Assembly: GCA_030684405.1 (NCBI GenBank)
Contig: JAUXYA010000019.1
Coordinates: 62,001-126,000 of the forward strand
Direction: 5' to 3'
Length of the DNA: 64,000 nt
Source of the DNA: Burkholderiales bacterium
GTDB lineage: Bacteria > Pseudomonadota > Gammaproteobacteria > Burkholderiales > SG8-41
Part shown: in pieces, positions 1-9,457 of the stretch
How the letters are laid out: the number at the start of each line of letters is the position of its first letter
How positions within the stretch are numbered: position 1 is the first letter of the stretch
Translations under genes and position numbers: made by a program
Notes under the pieces: model-generated
Told to the model about the DNA's origin: nothing
Seen by the model: only the letters and a program-made list of their open reading frames with translations
Database searches by the model: none

Positions 1-397
1 GGCGCTGATTTCCGGCCAGACCGACATCCAGTTTGCCAGCGTGTCCTCGGCGATACCGTTCATCAAGGCGGGACGGCTGCGCGGTCTGGGCGTGACTTCG
101 CCGGCGCGCATTCCCTCGCTGCCCGAGGTGCCGACCATTGCCGAGTCGGGACTGCCCGGTTATGCCGCGGTGGCCTGGTACGGGATCGTCGGTCCGGCGG
201 GCATTCCGGCACCTATCGTCGCCACGCTGAGCAAGGCCTCGCTTGATTCACTGGCCCAGCCCGACGTCGTCAAGCGGCTTGCCGCCTCCGGCGTCGACGT
301 CAATCCCGGAGGTCCCGAGGATTTCCGCAAACTGATCGAAGCTGAAATCCCGAAATGGGCCAAGGTGGTCAAGGACTCGGGCGCCCGGGCCGACTGA
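1..397 (+). CDS. Bug-family (TctC) substrate-binding protein, C-terminal part
   Basis: The gene enters from the left edge; the reading frame is open from base 2 and ends with TGA at 395-397, leaving about 131 residues. The sequence is the C-terminal lobe of a Bug/TctC periplasmic solute receptor: a GRLRGLGVTSPAR-type segment, then PEVPTIAESGLPGY and the usual AWYGIVGPAGIP stretch seen in this family. Such receptors capture carboxylates or other small organic acids for tripartite tricarboxylate transporters, though most are orphans. No TctA or TctB membrane gene is visible nearby. The ligand cannot be predicted. Confidence 0.88.
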   Translation, partial: ALISGQTDIQFASVSSAIPFIKAGRLRGLGVTSPARIPSLPEVPTIAESGLPGYAAVAWYGIVGPAGIPAPIVATLSKASLDSLAQPDVVKRLAASGVDVNPGGPEDFRKLIEAEIPKWAKVVKDSGARAD

Positions 398-421
398 GCC
401 GGGCTGTTCACAAACTACGGG

Positions 422-518
422 CCGTCATTCCGGACGCGCAGCGCGCGATCCGGAATCCAGAGGTGTTGTCTTCAGGGTTGCGTAAACCACTGGATTCCGG
501 CTTTCGCCGGAATGACGG
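422..518. repeat. Nested inverted repeat between convergent genes
   Basis: The ends are an exact inverted repeat (CCGTCATTCCGG at 422-433 against 507-518), and the inner parts also match (CCGGAATCCAG at 450-460 against 490-500). Each arm folds on itself as well: CCGG...CCGG hairpins at 430-453 and 497-510. The element sits between the end of a plus-strand gene and the end of a minus-strand gene. It may serve as a bidirectional terminator or be a REP/MITE-like dispersed element. There is no T-run typical of an intrinsic terminator. Confidence 0.75.
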
Positions 519-525
519 GGGAGAA

Positions 526-1497
526 TCAGCCGATCCTGACGACGATCTTGCCCACCATGCCGCTCGTGTCCATGCGCTCCTTCGCAGCAGGCAGTTCGTC
601 GAAGGAATAAACACTGTCGATCAGGGGCACAATGCGGGCGTCGGCCAGCGCCGGCAGCACGTCTCGCTTGAAACCGGCGGCGGCCTCGGCCTTGCCAGCG
701 GCGGGCAGGTGAGCGTTGGACACGCCGAAGATCTCCAGCCGCCAGGCATGCACGGCACCGAGGTCAATCTCCGCCTTGAACACGTTGTCGACATAACCCA
801 CAGTCGCCAGGCGGCCGCGGAAACCCAAAGTGCGCAGGCACTCGGCGAACACCGAGCCGCCGACACCGTTGATCACCAGGTCGACGCCCTTGCCGCCGGT
901 CAGTTCGCGCACCTGCGCGGCAAAATTCGGCTTGCGCGTGGCAATGCCGACATCAAGGCCGACGGCCTTCAGCTGTTCGAGTTTCTGCTGCGACCCGGAC
1001 GTGCCGATCGAGCGCGCGCCGATCAGTTTCGCAAGATGGATGCTCGCCACGCCGGCGCCGGAAGATGCGCCCATGATCAGCATGGTCTCGCCCTTCTGCA
1101 GCTTGCCGAACTGATGGATCATTTCCCAGGCCGTGATGTAGCTCACCGGCACCGCGGCGGCCTGCTCCCAGGACAGGCAGTCCGGCTTCATCATGATTTG
1201 CGCGGCATCCATCACCGCGTATTCGGCAAAACCGCCGCGCACACGGCCGAACACCGCATCACCGGCCTTGACGCCAGTCACACCATCACCGATCGCATGC
1301 ACGGTGCCCGATGCCTCGTTGCCGCCAAGTTTTTCCGGGCCACCATGCACTACACCGCCGACGAACATCTCGCCGCGGTTGAGCGCCGAGGCCTGCACCT
1401 TGATCAGGATCTCGCCGGCCTTGGGCTGTGGCTGCGGCACATCGCGGTATTCGAGGACGTTCTTGTGGTCCTTGGTGACAATCCAGCAGGATTTCAT
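526..1497 (-). CDS. Zinc-independent MDR-family NAD(P)H:quinone reductase-like oxidoreductase
   Basis: A 323-residue medium-chain dehydrogenase/reductase. The N-terminal GroES-like part carries the ASALNRGE motif, and the Rossmann part carries GASSGAGVASIHLAK (about residues 143-157), which binds NAD(P)H. The cysteine and histidine ligands of zinc alcohol dehydrogenases are absent, which fits the quinone oxidoreductase/enoyl reductase branch. Its usual role is two-electron reduction of quinones or alpha,beta-unsaturated carbonyls in the cytoplasm. It starts at the ATG at 1497 and lies 33 bp after a Bug-protein gene on the same strand, so the two may be co-transcribed. The substrate is unknown. 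Confidence 0.85.
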   Translation of the reverse strand: MKSCWIVTKDHKNVLEYRDVPQPQPKAGEILIKVQASALNRGEMFVGGVVHGGPEKLGGNEASGTVHAIGDGVTGVKAGDAVFGRVRGGFAEYAVMDAAQIMMKPDCLSWEQAAAVPVSYITAWEMIHQFGKLQKGETMLIMGASSGAGVASIHLAKLIGARSIGTSGSQQKLEQLKAVGLDVGIATRKPNFAAQVRELTGGKGVDLVINGVGGSVFAECLRTLGFRGRLATVGYVDNVFKAEIDLGAVHAWRLEIFGVSNAHLPAAGKAEAAAGFKRDVLPALADARIVPLIDSVYSFDELPAAKERMDTSGMVGKIVVRIG

Positions 1498-1530
1498 AAA
1501 ATATCCAATATAATCAAATACTTAATAAAC

Positions 1531-2526
1531 TTATTGCTCGGTACCCGCCTCGCGCACGATCGGACCCCAGCGCTGCAGTTCCTTCTGGATGAATTGCGTG
1601 GCGCGCTCAGGCGACGAGTTGGTCACTGGCTCCGCGCCGGCCCGGCGCAGGAAGTCCTGCATCTCGGCATTCGCCAGCACCTTCTGGTTGGCCTGATGCA
1701 GCACGTCAACGACGGGCTTCGGGGTGCCCGGCGCAAGGAAAATCGCATTGAAAGCCTGCACCACGAGTTCAGGCATGCCGGCTTCCGGTGCCGTCGGCAC
1801 ATCGGGCACCACCTTCAACCGCTCCTCGGCACAGATCGCCAGCATGCGCAGCCGTCCCTGCTTGTGGTACTCGAGCGGGGCCGGGCTGATCGTCGGCGTA
1901 TACATCGGAATGTGACCGGCGATGAGGTCGGTAAGGCCGGGACCGGCGCCCTTGTACGGCACGTGCACGATCTTCAGATCCCCGTTGAGCTTCTTGAACA
2001 GTTCGCCGGTGAGATGGGTGATGCTGCCGGTGCCCGCGGAGCCGAAGGACAGCTTGCCCGGATTGCGTTTCGCGAAAGCGATCAGTTCCTTGAGGTTCTT
2101 CACCGGCATCGACGGATGCACGGCAACGCCGGTGGGCACCAGCGTGATGATGCCCAGCGCGGTGAAATCCTTAAGCGGGTCATAACCGAGCTTGGGATTG
2201 CCCAGCGGGCTGAGTACATGCGTGGTGGTGTTGGCGATCAGCAGCGTGTAGCCGTCAGGCTTCGAGCGCGCGACTTCCGTTGCGCCGATTGCACCCGAAG
2301 CACCGGCGCGATTCTCGACGATCACGTTCTGCCCCAGCGCCTTCGACAGATCCTGCGCCCAGCGCCGGCCGATGATGTCGTTGACACCACCGGGCGCGAA
2401 GGGCACCACCAGGCGCAGCGTGCGCTCGGGGAATTTGCTCTGGGCGTGTGCGGCGCCATGCGTGAACTGCAGGGCAACCAGCGCGAACACCGCGAGGCCG
2501 CCGGAAATGATGGCGCGTGTGATCAT
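1531..2526 (-). CDS. Bug-family (TctC) tripartite tricarboxylate transporter substrate-binding protein
   Basis: A periplasmic receptor of 331 residues. The ATG at 2526 is chosen because GAGGAGAA lies just upstream and a signal peptide follows directly (MITRAIISGG then a hydrophobic stretch ending HGAAHA). Family marks are FPERTLRLVVPFAPGG at the mature N-terminus, VENRAGASGAIG, a GYTLL strand, GSAGTGS and HVPYKGAGP in the ligand loop region. Transport genes tctA/tctB are not present in the window, so it is an orphan receptor like most Bug proteins. The MDR oxidoreductase gene follows 33 bp downstream. The ligand is probably a small carboxylate, but this cannot be read from the sequence. Confidence 0.92.
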   Translation of the reverse strand: MITRAIISGGLAVFALVALQFTHGAAHAQSKFPERTLRLVVPFAPGGVNDIIGRRWAQDLSKALGQNVIVENRAGASGAIGATEVARSKPDGYTLLIANTTTHVLSPLGNPKLGYDPLKDFTALGIITLVPTGVAVHPSMPVKNLKELIAFAKRNPGKLSFGSAGTGSITHLTGELFKKLNGDLKIVHVPYKGAGPGLTDLIAGHIPMYTPTISPAPLEYHKQGRLRMLAICAEERLKVVPDVPTAPEAGMPELVVQAFNAIFLAPGTPKPVVDVLHQANQKVLANAEMQDFLRRAGAEPVTNSSPERATQFIQKELQRWGPIVREAGTEQ

Positions 2527-2646
2527 GAAGTTCTCCTCGTTTATTATTAGGCGACATCCCGAACGGGGCGCTGGGGCCTCGCGATCCTGACCTGCTCTTT
2601 CCCTGATGCTAATTGTTATCGTTTGCCCCTGCAACCGCGGCAGGCT

Positions 2647-5600
2647 TCAGGCGGTAGCGATCTCAAGTGTATCGCCGCTGGAAAACACCAGCATCGCCCG
2701 CACCGGCTTGTGCGGATACATCTGGCGCACAGCCTCAAGATAGCCCGCGACCTGTGTCTCGTAACGCGCCAGCAGCTGCGCGTCCTGCGGCAATGCGCCG
2801 GCTTTGTAATCGAGCACCCATAGTTCATCCTCGAACTCGACGAGGCGATCGATGCGCCGCAGCCCGCCTGCAGCGTCGACGCAAGCCGCTTCGTTTACAG
2901 CGCGCAGGTATTTGCCGGGTCTGAGGAAACGCACAAGCTCCGGACGGGCCAGCAGCCGCTGCGCGGCTTCCCACAGCGGTGCGAACTCCGCGGTCGTAAT
3001 GCCGAGCATCGCTTGCAGCGCCCCCGCCCCGGGCGCATCCGCTGCGGTCAGCCGCTCGAGCAGCCAGTGAAAGCGCGTGCCGAAACTCAGTCCTTCACCT
3101 TCCGCTTCGGAGATGCGCCGGCCCGTCGGCAACGCTTCGCCAAGTCGCGGATCCACAGCCGGCATCGCCGCGACATCGACCGCAGGCGGCCGAGAGTCGC
3201 CTTCGGCCATCGCGCCGTGTGCAACCCGGATTGAGACATCCGCCGATTTGATGCCGGATGCTGCGCAGACTGCACGCTGGATGCGCGCATGCCAGGATGT
3301 GTCCTGACCGCGGCCGGCGACGCCGCTGACGATCAGCGCCTGGCGCGCGCGAGTCATCGCAACGTATAGCAGGTTCAGGTCCTCGCGTTCGGCCAGCGCG
3401 GCCTCCTCTTCCATCTGCGCGCATTGCGCCGCGCTGAGCAGCGCCTTGCGCGTTCGCAGCGAAAATATCGAAGGCCGATCATCCTGCGGTGGCCACTGCA
3501 CCAGCACGTCGTAGCCACGGACCGGCTCCTGACCTGCCGCAGCATCGAGCAACCACACCACTGGCGACTCAAGGCCCTTGGCTCCATGCACGGTGAGGAT
3601 GCGCAGTGCGTTTCCGGCATCGCCAATGATGCCCTCATCCGGCGCATCCTCTGCCGGAGCGCTGCGCAGGTCGCCGAGTTCTGCGATGAACCGTGGCAGG
3701 CTGGGATAGCGGCCGGCATCGGCATCGAGCGCATGCCGGATGAATGCCTGCAAGTTGGCCGCCACCGCACCGCGCATCGCCTCCGGCACAGCGCAGGCGT
3801 AGCGCTCAAGAAGGGCGCCTTCGAAATAAATCCTGTCAAGTTGGTCGTGTACCGGCAGGGCATCTGCGCGGTCAAGCCACCGCGAAAGCAGTTCGTGGGC
3901 CCGCACCAGAGCCGGACTGCATGCGGAATCCGTCGCCAACACGCACAGGCGTCGCCACCAGCTTTCCCCGGTAGCAGACGCAATCGCAACGAGATCCTCA
4001 TCGTTGGCATCGAACAGCGGGGAGCGCAGCGCGTGCGCAAGATCGAGGTCGGAAAACGGCGAACTTAGGAAGCGCAGCACCGCAATGAGATCCTGCGCTT
4101 CCAGTGTATCAAGCAAGCCACCCTGGCGTGAGGTGACGAAAGGTATGCCGGCATGACGCAAGGCACGTTCATAAACGGCAAGATGTGTGCGCCGCCGCAC
4201 AAGCAGCATGATGTCGGCATGGCGTGCCTTGCGCAGACCGCCGTGTCCATCGTCCACCAGCCAGTGACTGACGATGTGATTCACGTGCCGCGCGAGCAGC
4301 GCAGCCTCTTCGTCGCGCCGCCGATCCTCCGCGTCATGCAGCGGCATCTGCAGCGGATTGCGCAGGCCTGAAACTCCCGTGGCGGCCTCGACCTCCTCCG
4401 CCACGGCGAGCGGTAGCACCTCAACCATGCCCGGCGTCTCGCGATGATGCGCCGTGTGCTCGGCATATCCGGCGAAACTGGGCTCTGCCCCGAACAGCCG
4501 GTTCACGACATTGATTACCGGTTGCGCGCAGCGCCGCGACTCATTCTGCGCGAGGCGCCGTGCGGCAAACTCCCGCGCCAGATAATCCTGCGCCAGCCCG
4601 AACAGGCGGGCTTCGGCACGGCGGAAACGGTAGATTGACTGCTTGGGATCGCCAACAACAAACAGCGAGGGTCTCGAGTCAGCTTCGGCGGAGGCATGGA
4701 GCCAGCTCTGCAGAGCCAGCCACTGCAGCGGATTGGTGTCCTGGAATTCGTCCACAAGGATATGGCGGTAGCGCGCATCGAGCTTGCAATGCATGTAAGC
4801 GGCGTGGTCGCTGACGCGCAGCAGTTCGCAGGCGTGCCATTCGATGTCGCCGTAGTCAATCGCCTGACGCTCGCTTTTCAGCGATTGGTAGGCCTTGAGC
4901 AGCGCCACACCGCAGTGCAGGCCGGCTTCGTTGAGCCGGTAGCTGTCCTGGTCGCAAAGGGCCTCACTTGCCGCACCGACGTGCTCACCGAGGCGGGCAT
5001 GCATTTCAAGCAGCCGCGCTTCGCCATCCGGACCGAGCCTCGCTGCCTGTGCAGCAGAAGCCTTGCGGCTGCGCAGCGCAGCGCCGGTCGCGGTATACAG
5101 CACATCCCGGACGCGTTCGAAGTCATCGCGTCGCGGCATCTCGGCGCCTTGCACCTGCCGCAACTCGGCCGCCAGCCTGCGGTCGGAGGGTGTATTGCGG
5201 TCGAGCAGGTCGGTGTACTCGAGAATCATCTTGCGGATTTCCGCATCGCCAAAAAACCCTGCAATGACATCGGCATCCGGTGCCATGCTCATGCGGGCGG
5301 CGAGCCGCGCCAGAGCAACCTCGACGGGACGATCCGAATCCCGCACATAAGCCCACCATTCCGCGCGGCGGCGCAGAAAGGCCGTCAGCAACCGGCGTGT
5401 ATTGTCCAGCCCGCATTCGCGGAACAGCAGTGTCAGGCCGCGCGCCGCCGGCGATTGCAAATCACCGGAGAGGCCGCTGGCAAAGCGCTCCCAGGCCTCG
5501 TCGACCAGCGCTGCGGTCTGCTCGACCAGCGTGACATCGCCGGGGACGCCGGCATCGAGTGGAGCACGACGCAGCAACTGCATGAACCAGCTGTGGAACG

Positions 5601-5964
5601 TGGTAATGGTGATCGGTGGCTGCGCGGTCAACAGTTGCTCGTAGAGGCTTCGAGCCCGCGGCAGCAGGGCAACGGCCTGCTGCCGTGATACCGAGCGTTC
5701 AACCAGAAAGTCGATCACCTCTTCTTCAGGCGCCGTTGCGATATGGTGCAGCCATTCGTGCAGCCGCGCTGCCATTTCCTGCGCCGCCTTGCGCGTGAAT
5801 GTCACGGAAAGGATCTCCGACGGCGCCGCACCCTCAAGCAGCAGGCGGACGATGCGCGATACCAGCAGCCAGGTCTTGCCGCTGCCGGCGCAGGCCTCTA
5901 TCACCACGCTTGCACCCGGATCGAGCGCAGCACGGTTGAGGTTCTCTCTGTCCACGCCGCTCAT
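2647..5964 (-). CDS. UvrD-family helicase/exonuclease, AddA-like
   Basis: A protein of 1105 residues, one partner of an AddAB/RexAB-like double-strand-break end-processing complex. Superfamily 1 helicase motifs appear in order: Walker A ACAGSGKT (residues 24-31), motif Ia VTFTRKAAQEM, motif II ILVDEFQDTNP, motif III GDPKQSIYRFRRA, motif V TVHGAKGLE and motif VI YVAMTRARQAL. Near the C-terminus ELWVLDYKAG matches the D...YK core of the RecB-type nuclease. The start at 5964 overlaps the addB-like stop by 4 bp (ATGA), showing translational coupling. A longer upstream reading frame exists but only shadows the neighbour. The expected role is helicase plus 3' strand cutting before RecA loading. Confidence 0.9.
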   Translation of the reverse strand: MSGVDRENLNRAALDPGASVVIEACAGSGKTWLLVSRIVRLLLEGAAPSEILSVTFTRKAAQEMAARLHEWLHHIATAPEEEVIDFLVERSVSRQQAVALLPRARSLYEQLLTAQPPITITTFHSWFMQLLRRAPLDAGVPGDVTLVEQTAALVDEAWERFASGLSGDLQSPAARGLTLLFRECGLDNTRRLLTAFLRRRAEWWAYVRDSDRPVEVALARLAARMSMAPDADVIAGFFGDAEIRKMILEYTDLLDRNTPSDRRLAAELRQVQGAEMPRRDDFERVRDVLYTATGAALRSRKASAAQAARLGPDGEARLLEMHARLGEHVGAASEALCDQDSYRLNEAGLHCGVALLKAYQSLKSERQAIDYGDIEWHACELLRVSDHAAYMHCKLDARYRHILVDEFQDTNPLQWLALQSWLHASAEADSRPSLFVVGDPKQSIYRFRRAEARLFGLAQDYLAREFAARRLAQNESRRCAQPVINVVNRLFGAEPSFAGYAEHTAHHRETPGMVEVLPLAVAEEVEAATGVSGLRNPLQMPLHDAEDRRRDEEAALLARHVNHIVSHWLVDDGHGGLRKARHADIMLLVRRRTHLAVYERALRHAGIPFVTSRQGGLLDTLEAQDLIAVLRFLSSPFSDLDLAHALRSPLFDANDEDLVAIASATGESWWRRLCVLATDSACSPALVRAHELLSRWLDRADALPVHDQLDRIYFEGALLERYACAVPEAMRGAVAANLQAFIRHALDADAGRYPSLPRFIAELGDLRSAPAEDAPDEGIIGDAGNALRILTVHGAKGLESPVVWLLDAAAGQEPVRGYDVLVQWPPQDDRPSIFSLRTRKALLSAAQCAQMEEEAALAEREDLNLLYVAMTRARQALIVSGVAGRGQDTSWHARIQRAVCAASGIKSADVSIRVAHGAMAEGDSRPPAVDVAAMPAVDPRLGEALPTGRRISEAEGEGLSFGTRFHWLLERLTAADAPGAGALQAMLGITTAEFAPLWEAAQRLLARPELVRFLRPGKYLRAVNEAACVDAAGGLRRIDRLVEFEDELWVLDYKAGALPQDAQLLARYETQVAGYLEAVRQMYPHKPVRAMLVFSSGDTLEIATA

Positions 5965-8696
5965 GGCCAGTAGTTGCGCCGGCACAAACCGCGCATATCG
6001 CAGTAATTGCACGTCACATCGATGCCTTGGGCCGGCAGCGCTGCGCCGGCACGCAACGCGTCGTACAGCTCGCCAAGCCGCGCACCCACTGCAGCGGGCA
6101 GTTGCGCCCAGTCGACCTCCGGCGCGACTGCGCCGACTTTCTCCTGCTCCAGCGACAGGAACAAGGCAGCCGCCACCGGCCCGCCCCACAGCAGTGCGTA
6201 GACCGGCAACTGCACATCCTCGCCGGCCAGTTCGGCCTTCCTGCGCAGCAAATCCTGCCGCTGGGTCTTGTAGTCGATCACCGCGACCGCGCCCTCCGGG
6301 CCAGCATCGATGCGGTCGATGCGGCCGTACAGCCGGAGCAGCACGCCCGACGGCGTAGTGATCGTGATTTCACGCCGGGCCTCGCCGTCATGCCAGCGCC
6401 AGCCCTCGGCCTCTCGCGCGCACTGCCAGTCGACGTATGCCGGAATCAGCGACCGCCAGCGTTCGAGCCAAGCCTGGGCAAGGTAGTTGCGGGATACCGC
6501 TGCCGCAAAGGCCGCAACGCTCAGCTGTTCCAGTTTCGCGCACGCCTCCGCTGTTCCAAGGGTAGCGGTGCGAGGATTATTTTTGTGAAAAGCATGCAGC
6601 ACATCGTGGACGATACGGCCGTAATCGGCCTTCTCGATCAACTCCTGCACGTCATCAATCTCGGCAAGGCCGAGCAGGTAACGGGCGTGGAACTGGTACG
6701 GGCAAGCCATCAGCGCGCTGTACGCGCTCGCCGAAATCGCTTCCGGCAGCAACTGACGCGATGCAGCCGGCGCCGGCGCAGCAGTGGCGGCAGGCAGGGC
6801 TCCGGTGTCCGACCGAACTGCTGCCGCGGCCAGCCTCGCGGCCAGTGCCAAATCCTCAAGGCCTTTGTCTTCGTAGGCAAGGCGGTGCAGCGCGTCAAGC
6901 CGCTCGAACTGGGGCGACAGCAGGTTCGGCTCGCCATCAATCGTGCGCTGCCAGGTCAGCATAACGCTGTCAGATGACGCCAGCAGCCCGGTCAGCGCAT
7001 CCTCGACATCCGCAATCCGGTCCATCTGCGTCGGCAATCCCAGTTGCGCGCGAACGCCCTGGTTGAAAAACAATCCGGGGTTGCCGGCGCCCGGAAGATG
7101 CGCAGCGTCGGCGCCGAGCATGAGCACGGCGTCGAAAATGCGCAGGCGTGCCGCAGGCAGGCTGAGAAACACGACCGGGCTCTCGATACGCCGGTCGACG
7201 AACGTCGCACCCTCGAGCTCGCCCGAGAGCCAGCGCCGCCATTCGGCAAAGCTCACGGCGAGCTTGCTGGCTGTCAGTTCCGTAGCGAGCCGCTCGAGCA
7301 GTGCCAGCAACTGCTGGCCGGCAGCGTCTGCAAGCAGGCCATCGTGTACGCCGATCTCGGCAAGGCTGTTGTGCAGCGCCTGCATCCAGCGCTGCAACGG
7401 GCGCCGGCCACGGCTCAACTCGGCAAGGCCTCGCTGTACGCGCACCAGCATCTGCCGCACCTCGGCATCTCCGCGCTCCTCGGCCAGCGCGAGGAATTGG
7501 GGCAGCCCGCTGATGACTCCGGCATCACGCACTTCGCGCTCGAGCCGCAGAACAGCTTGCTGCCGCTGCTCCCGCGGCCAGTCGTGGAACGCGAAAGGCG
7601 ACTTCACCAGGTCAAGCAGATCACGGTGATAACAATCGCCCGAGGCCACATCGAGCCAGCGCCCGATCACGGTCGCGGCACTGGTGGTCGAGAAAGCCCA
7701 GCCCGCCTCGTCACGCACCAGTACACCGGCACGTTCGAGCAGCGCGCGCGCGCGGCGCGCAACCAGGCGGTCGAGCACGATTACGGCGATGCGCCGCCGC
7801 CCCTCGAGCAGCCATTCACGCACGGTGACATCGGCTGCCTGCGCCTCCTGTTCGGCACTGGTCGCGCCAAAAAAGCGCAGGCGGCCCTGCAGCGGGCTGC
7901 TTTCTGCAGCGCTGCGCAGCGCTGCAGCGCGGTCCGGCAGCGTCTCCGGCGCCTGCGCGGAATCCGGCCAGGCCAGTGCCAGCGCGAGGCCCCTCCTGCC
8001 TACGCCGGTAGCGCACTCGAAGGAGTGCACCGGCGCCTGTGCGGCACAAGCTTCCAGAAACTCTTTCTCCGCTGGCGAAAGATCCTTCAACCCGGCAAGG
8101 TACAGTGGACCACGCCAGGTCCGCAGCAGCTGGGTGAGACGCATCTGGTACGCAGCCTCGGGATCAAGCGCCGCCGTGTCGGCGGCCACCAGATGCCATA
8201 GTTCATGCACCAACCGAGCCTCCAACTGCAGCGCGGCGCCGCGGCGCGTACGATAGGCAAGCTCCAGTTGCGCCGCAAAGTCCCGAACCGTTGCGGGGAG
8301 GATCACGGCATGGCGGGTCAACTCCTCAAACAGGGTCGTTAGCTCCCGTGAGACCGCCCAGAGATCCGCAGCAGGCAGCCATCCGCGCCCGGCCAGCGCT
8401 TCGTACAGCAGCGCCTCGCGTGCCGTGCGCGTTGCCACCGGCCGGTCAAGCACCACTTGCGAAGCCCATAACCTCAGCGTCGTCAGCTGTGGGAGCAGCA
8501 GTGGCCGACCGGCGGCCTGGTGCATGGCGCGTGCAATGTCGGCTGCGGCCCCCTGAACAGGTAACAGGATCATGGCATGACCGAGATCGGGCAGGCGTTG
8601 ACGCTCCTGATCGATCACGCATGCAGCAATCCGCTGCGGCAGTTCGCCGGCGGGGACGCGATGACAGATGATTCGGGAGTCCGTGGCTTCGGGCAC
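5961..8696 (-). CDS. PD-(D/E)XK nuclease family protein, AddB-like
   Basis: A protein of 911 residues, first gene of the addBA-like pair, starting at a GTG (8696) with only a weak ribosome site. The C-terminal nuclease domain has AVIDYKTQ (the D...YK core). Cysteines that could bind a 4Fe-4S cluster are one in LMACPYQFHAR and three in the C-terminal CNYCDMRGLCRR, the arrangement of AddB-type nucleases. The N-terminal two thirds resemble an inactivated helicase and have no clear Walker A. With the downstream AddA-like protein it should process double-strand breaks. Divergence from textbook AddB is high, as is common in betaproteobacteria, so the subunit name is by analogy. Confidence 0.85.
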   Translation of the reverse strand: MPEATDSRIICHRVPAGELPQRIAACVIDQERQRLPDLGHAMILLPVQGAAADIARAMHQAAGRPLLLPQLTTLRLWASQVVLDRPVATRTAREALLYEALAGRGWLPAADLWAVSRELTTLFEELTRHAVILPATVRDFAAQLELAYRTRRGAALQLEARLVHELWHLVAADTAALDPEAAYQMRLTQLLRTWRGPLYLAGLKDLSPAEKEFLEACAAQAPVHSFECATGVGRRGLALALAWPDSAQAPETLPDRAAALRSAAESSPLQGRLRFFGATSAEQEAQAADVTVREWLLEGRRRIAVIVLDRLVARRARALLERAGVLVRDEAGWAFSTTSAATVIGRWLDVASGDCYHRDLLDLVKSPFAFHDWPREQRQQAVLRLEREVRDAGVISGLPQFLALAEERGDAEVRQMLVRVQRGLAELSRGRRPLQRWMQALHNSLAEIGVHDGLLADAAGQQLLALLERLATELTASKLAVSFAEWRRWLSGELEGATFVDRRIESPVVFLSLPAARLRIFDAVLMLGADAAHLPGAGNPGLFFNQGVRAQLGLPTQMDRIADVEDALTGLLASSDSVMLTWQRTIDGEPNLLSPQFERLDALHRLAYEDKGLEDLALAARLAAAAVRSDTGALPAATAAPAPAASRQLLPEAISASAYSALMACPYQFHARYLLGLAEIDDVQELIEKADYGRIVHDVLHAFHKNNPRTATLGTAEACAKLEQLSVAAFAAAVSRNYLAQAWLERWRSLIPAYVDWQCAREAEGWRWHDGEARREITITTPSGVLLRLYGRIDRIDAGPEGAVAVIDYKTQRQDLLRRKAELAGEDVQLPVYALLWGGPVAAALFLSLEQEKVGAVAPEVDWAQLPAAVGARLGELYDALRAGAALPAQGIDVTCNYCDMRGLCRRNYWP

Positions 8697-8810
8697 TGAA
8701 ATGACAAAACTGGGAACGTAAGGTGGGCTGCAGGCGCCATCTTACGCAGCCAGCCCGTGAAACGAAAACGGCCCGCATCGCGAGCCGCAACATTGCAGGG
8801 CAACCGGGGA

Positions 8811-8850
8811 TTAGTTCTCGATCAAATGTTTCATGTCCATGACCTTGGTG
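8811..8850 (-). pseudogene. Degenerate copy of the fdxA 3' end
   Basis: Read on the minus strand, this stretch ends TKVMDMKHLIEN-stop. The true ferredoxin just upstream (8938-9261) ends [12 protein letters not shown]-stop. Over the last 38 bp the two match at about 29 positions by eye. No further ferredoxin sequence, such as cysteine motifs, is seen between 8851 and 8937. This looks like a partial tandem duplication left in the gap before the addB-like gene. Chance similarity is possible because the match is short. Confidence 0.45.
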
Positions 8851-8937
8851 CGGTCGCGGAAAGCGGAGCAGAGGCCCCGCGAACGCGGCTGCGACCGCAA
8901 AGCGAAGGCTGGACGCAAACCATGGACACAGGCGTGC

Positions 8938-9261
8938 TTATTTTTCGATCAGATGCTTTTTTTCTTTGACCTTGGCCCACTCGTCTGCGTCAGCCGGGGC
9001 ATCCTTCTTTTCGATGATGGGCTTCCATACCTTGGCCAGTTCCGCGTTCAGCGCGGTGAACTCCTGCTGGCCGTCCGGCACGTCATCTTCGGCAAATATG
9101 GCTTCCACCGGGCATTCAGCCACACACAGCGTGCAATCAATGCACTCGTCGGGATCGATGACGAGCATGTTCGGACCTTCGCGGAAACAGTCCACAGGGC
9201 AGACGTCGACGCAATCGGAGTATTTGCACTTGATGCAGGACTCGGTCACTACGTAAGTCAT
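8938..9261 (-). CDS. fdxA: 7Fe ferredoxin FdxA
   Basis: A 107-residue cytoplasmic electron carrier. The N-terminal part has the two cluster motifs of the 3Fe-4S/4Fe-4S family: C-x2-C-x4-C-x3-CPVDC and [13 protein letters not shown]. The acidic C-terminal region ([17 protein letters not shown] onward) is typical of the Azotobacter FdI/FdxA type. The start at 9261 has AGGAA upstream and gives the standard [10 protein letters not shown]-terminus; a slightly longer frame has no better support. It stands alone on the minus strand, divergent from trxA. A decayed copy of its 3' end follows it. Confidence 0.95.
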   Translation of the reverse strand: MTYVVTESCIKCKYSDCVDVCPVDCFREGPNMLVIDPDECIDCTLCVAECPVEAIFAEDDVPDGQQEFTALNAELAKVWKPIIEKKDAPADADEWAKVKEKKHLIEK

Positions 9262-9457
9262 GGAAATTCCTGAAAACACTGCCTTGAAATGGCGGCAAAT
9301 GGCCGCATTTTACCAGATGCTGCGCGGCAATATGCAGTATGCACAGCTACGCCACGCTGCTTCCCAATGGCAGGGAATTTGGATAGCATAGTTCCATCCA
9401 TCCCTCGCCGCGGCTCCGTGGCGTCATCCCGTTTCCAATCTGAAGGCATAACCCCAT

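Noticed and set aside
355-2550. A 731-residue open frame on the plus strand
   Set aside because: It lies opposite the oxidoreductase and Bug genes, which have clear family motifs. Its product is Arg/His-rich without any recognisable motif, as expected for the reverse strand of GC-rich genes.
4186-4201. A copy of TGTNCG-N4-CGNACA (TGTGCG-CCGC-CGCACA)
   Set aside because: It lies deep inside the addA-like coding sequence with a GC-only core, unlike the intergenic copies. It is probably a chance match in GC-rich coding DNA.
7044-8201. A 385-residue open frame on the plus strand
   Set aside because: It is the reverse of the addB-like gene, which has nuclease and cysteine motifs. The product shows no domain.
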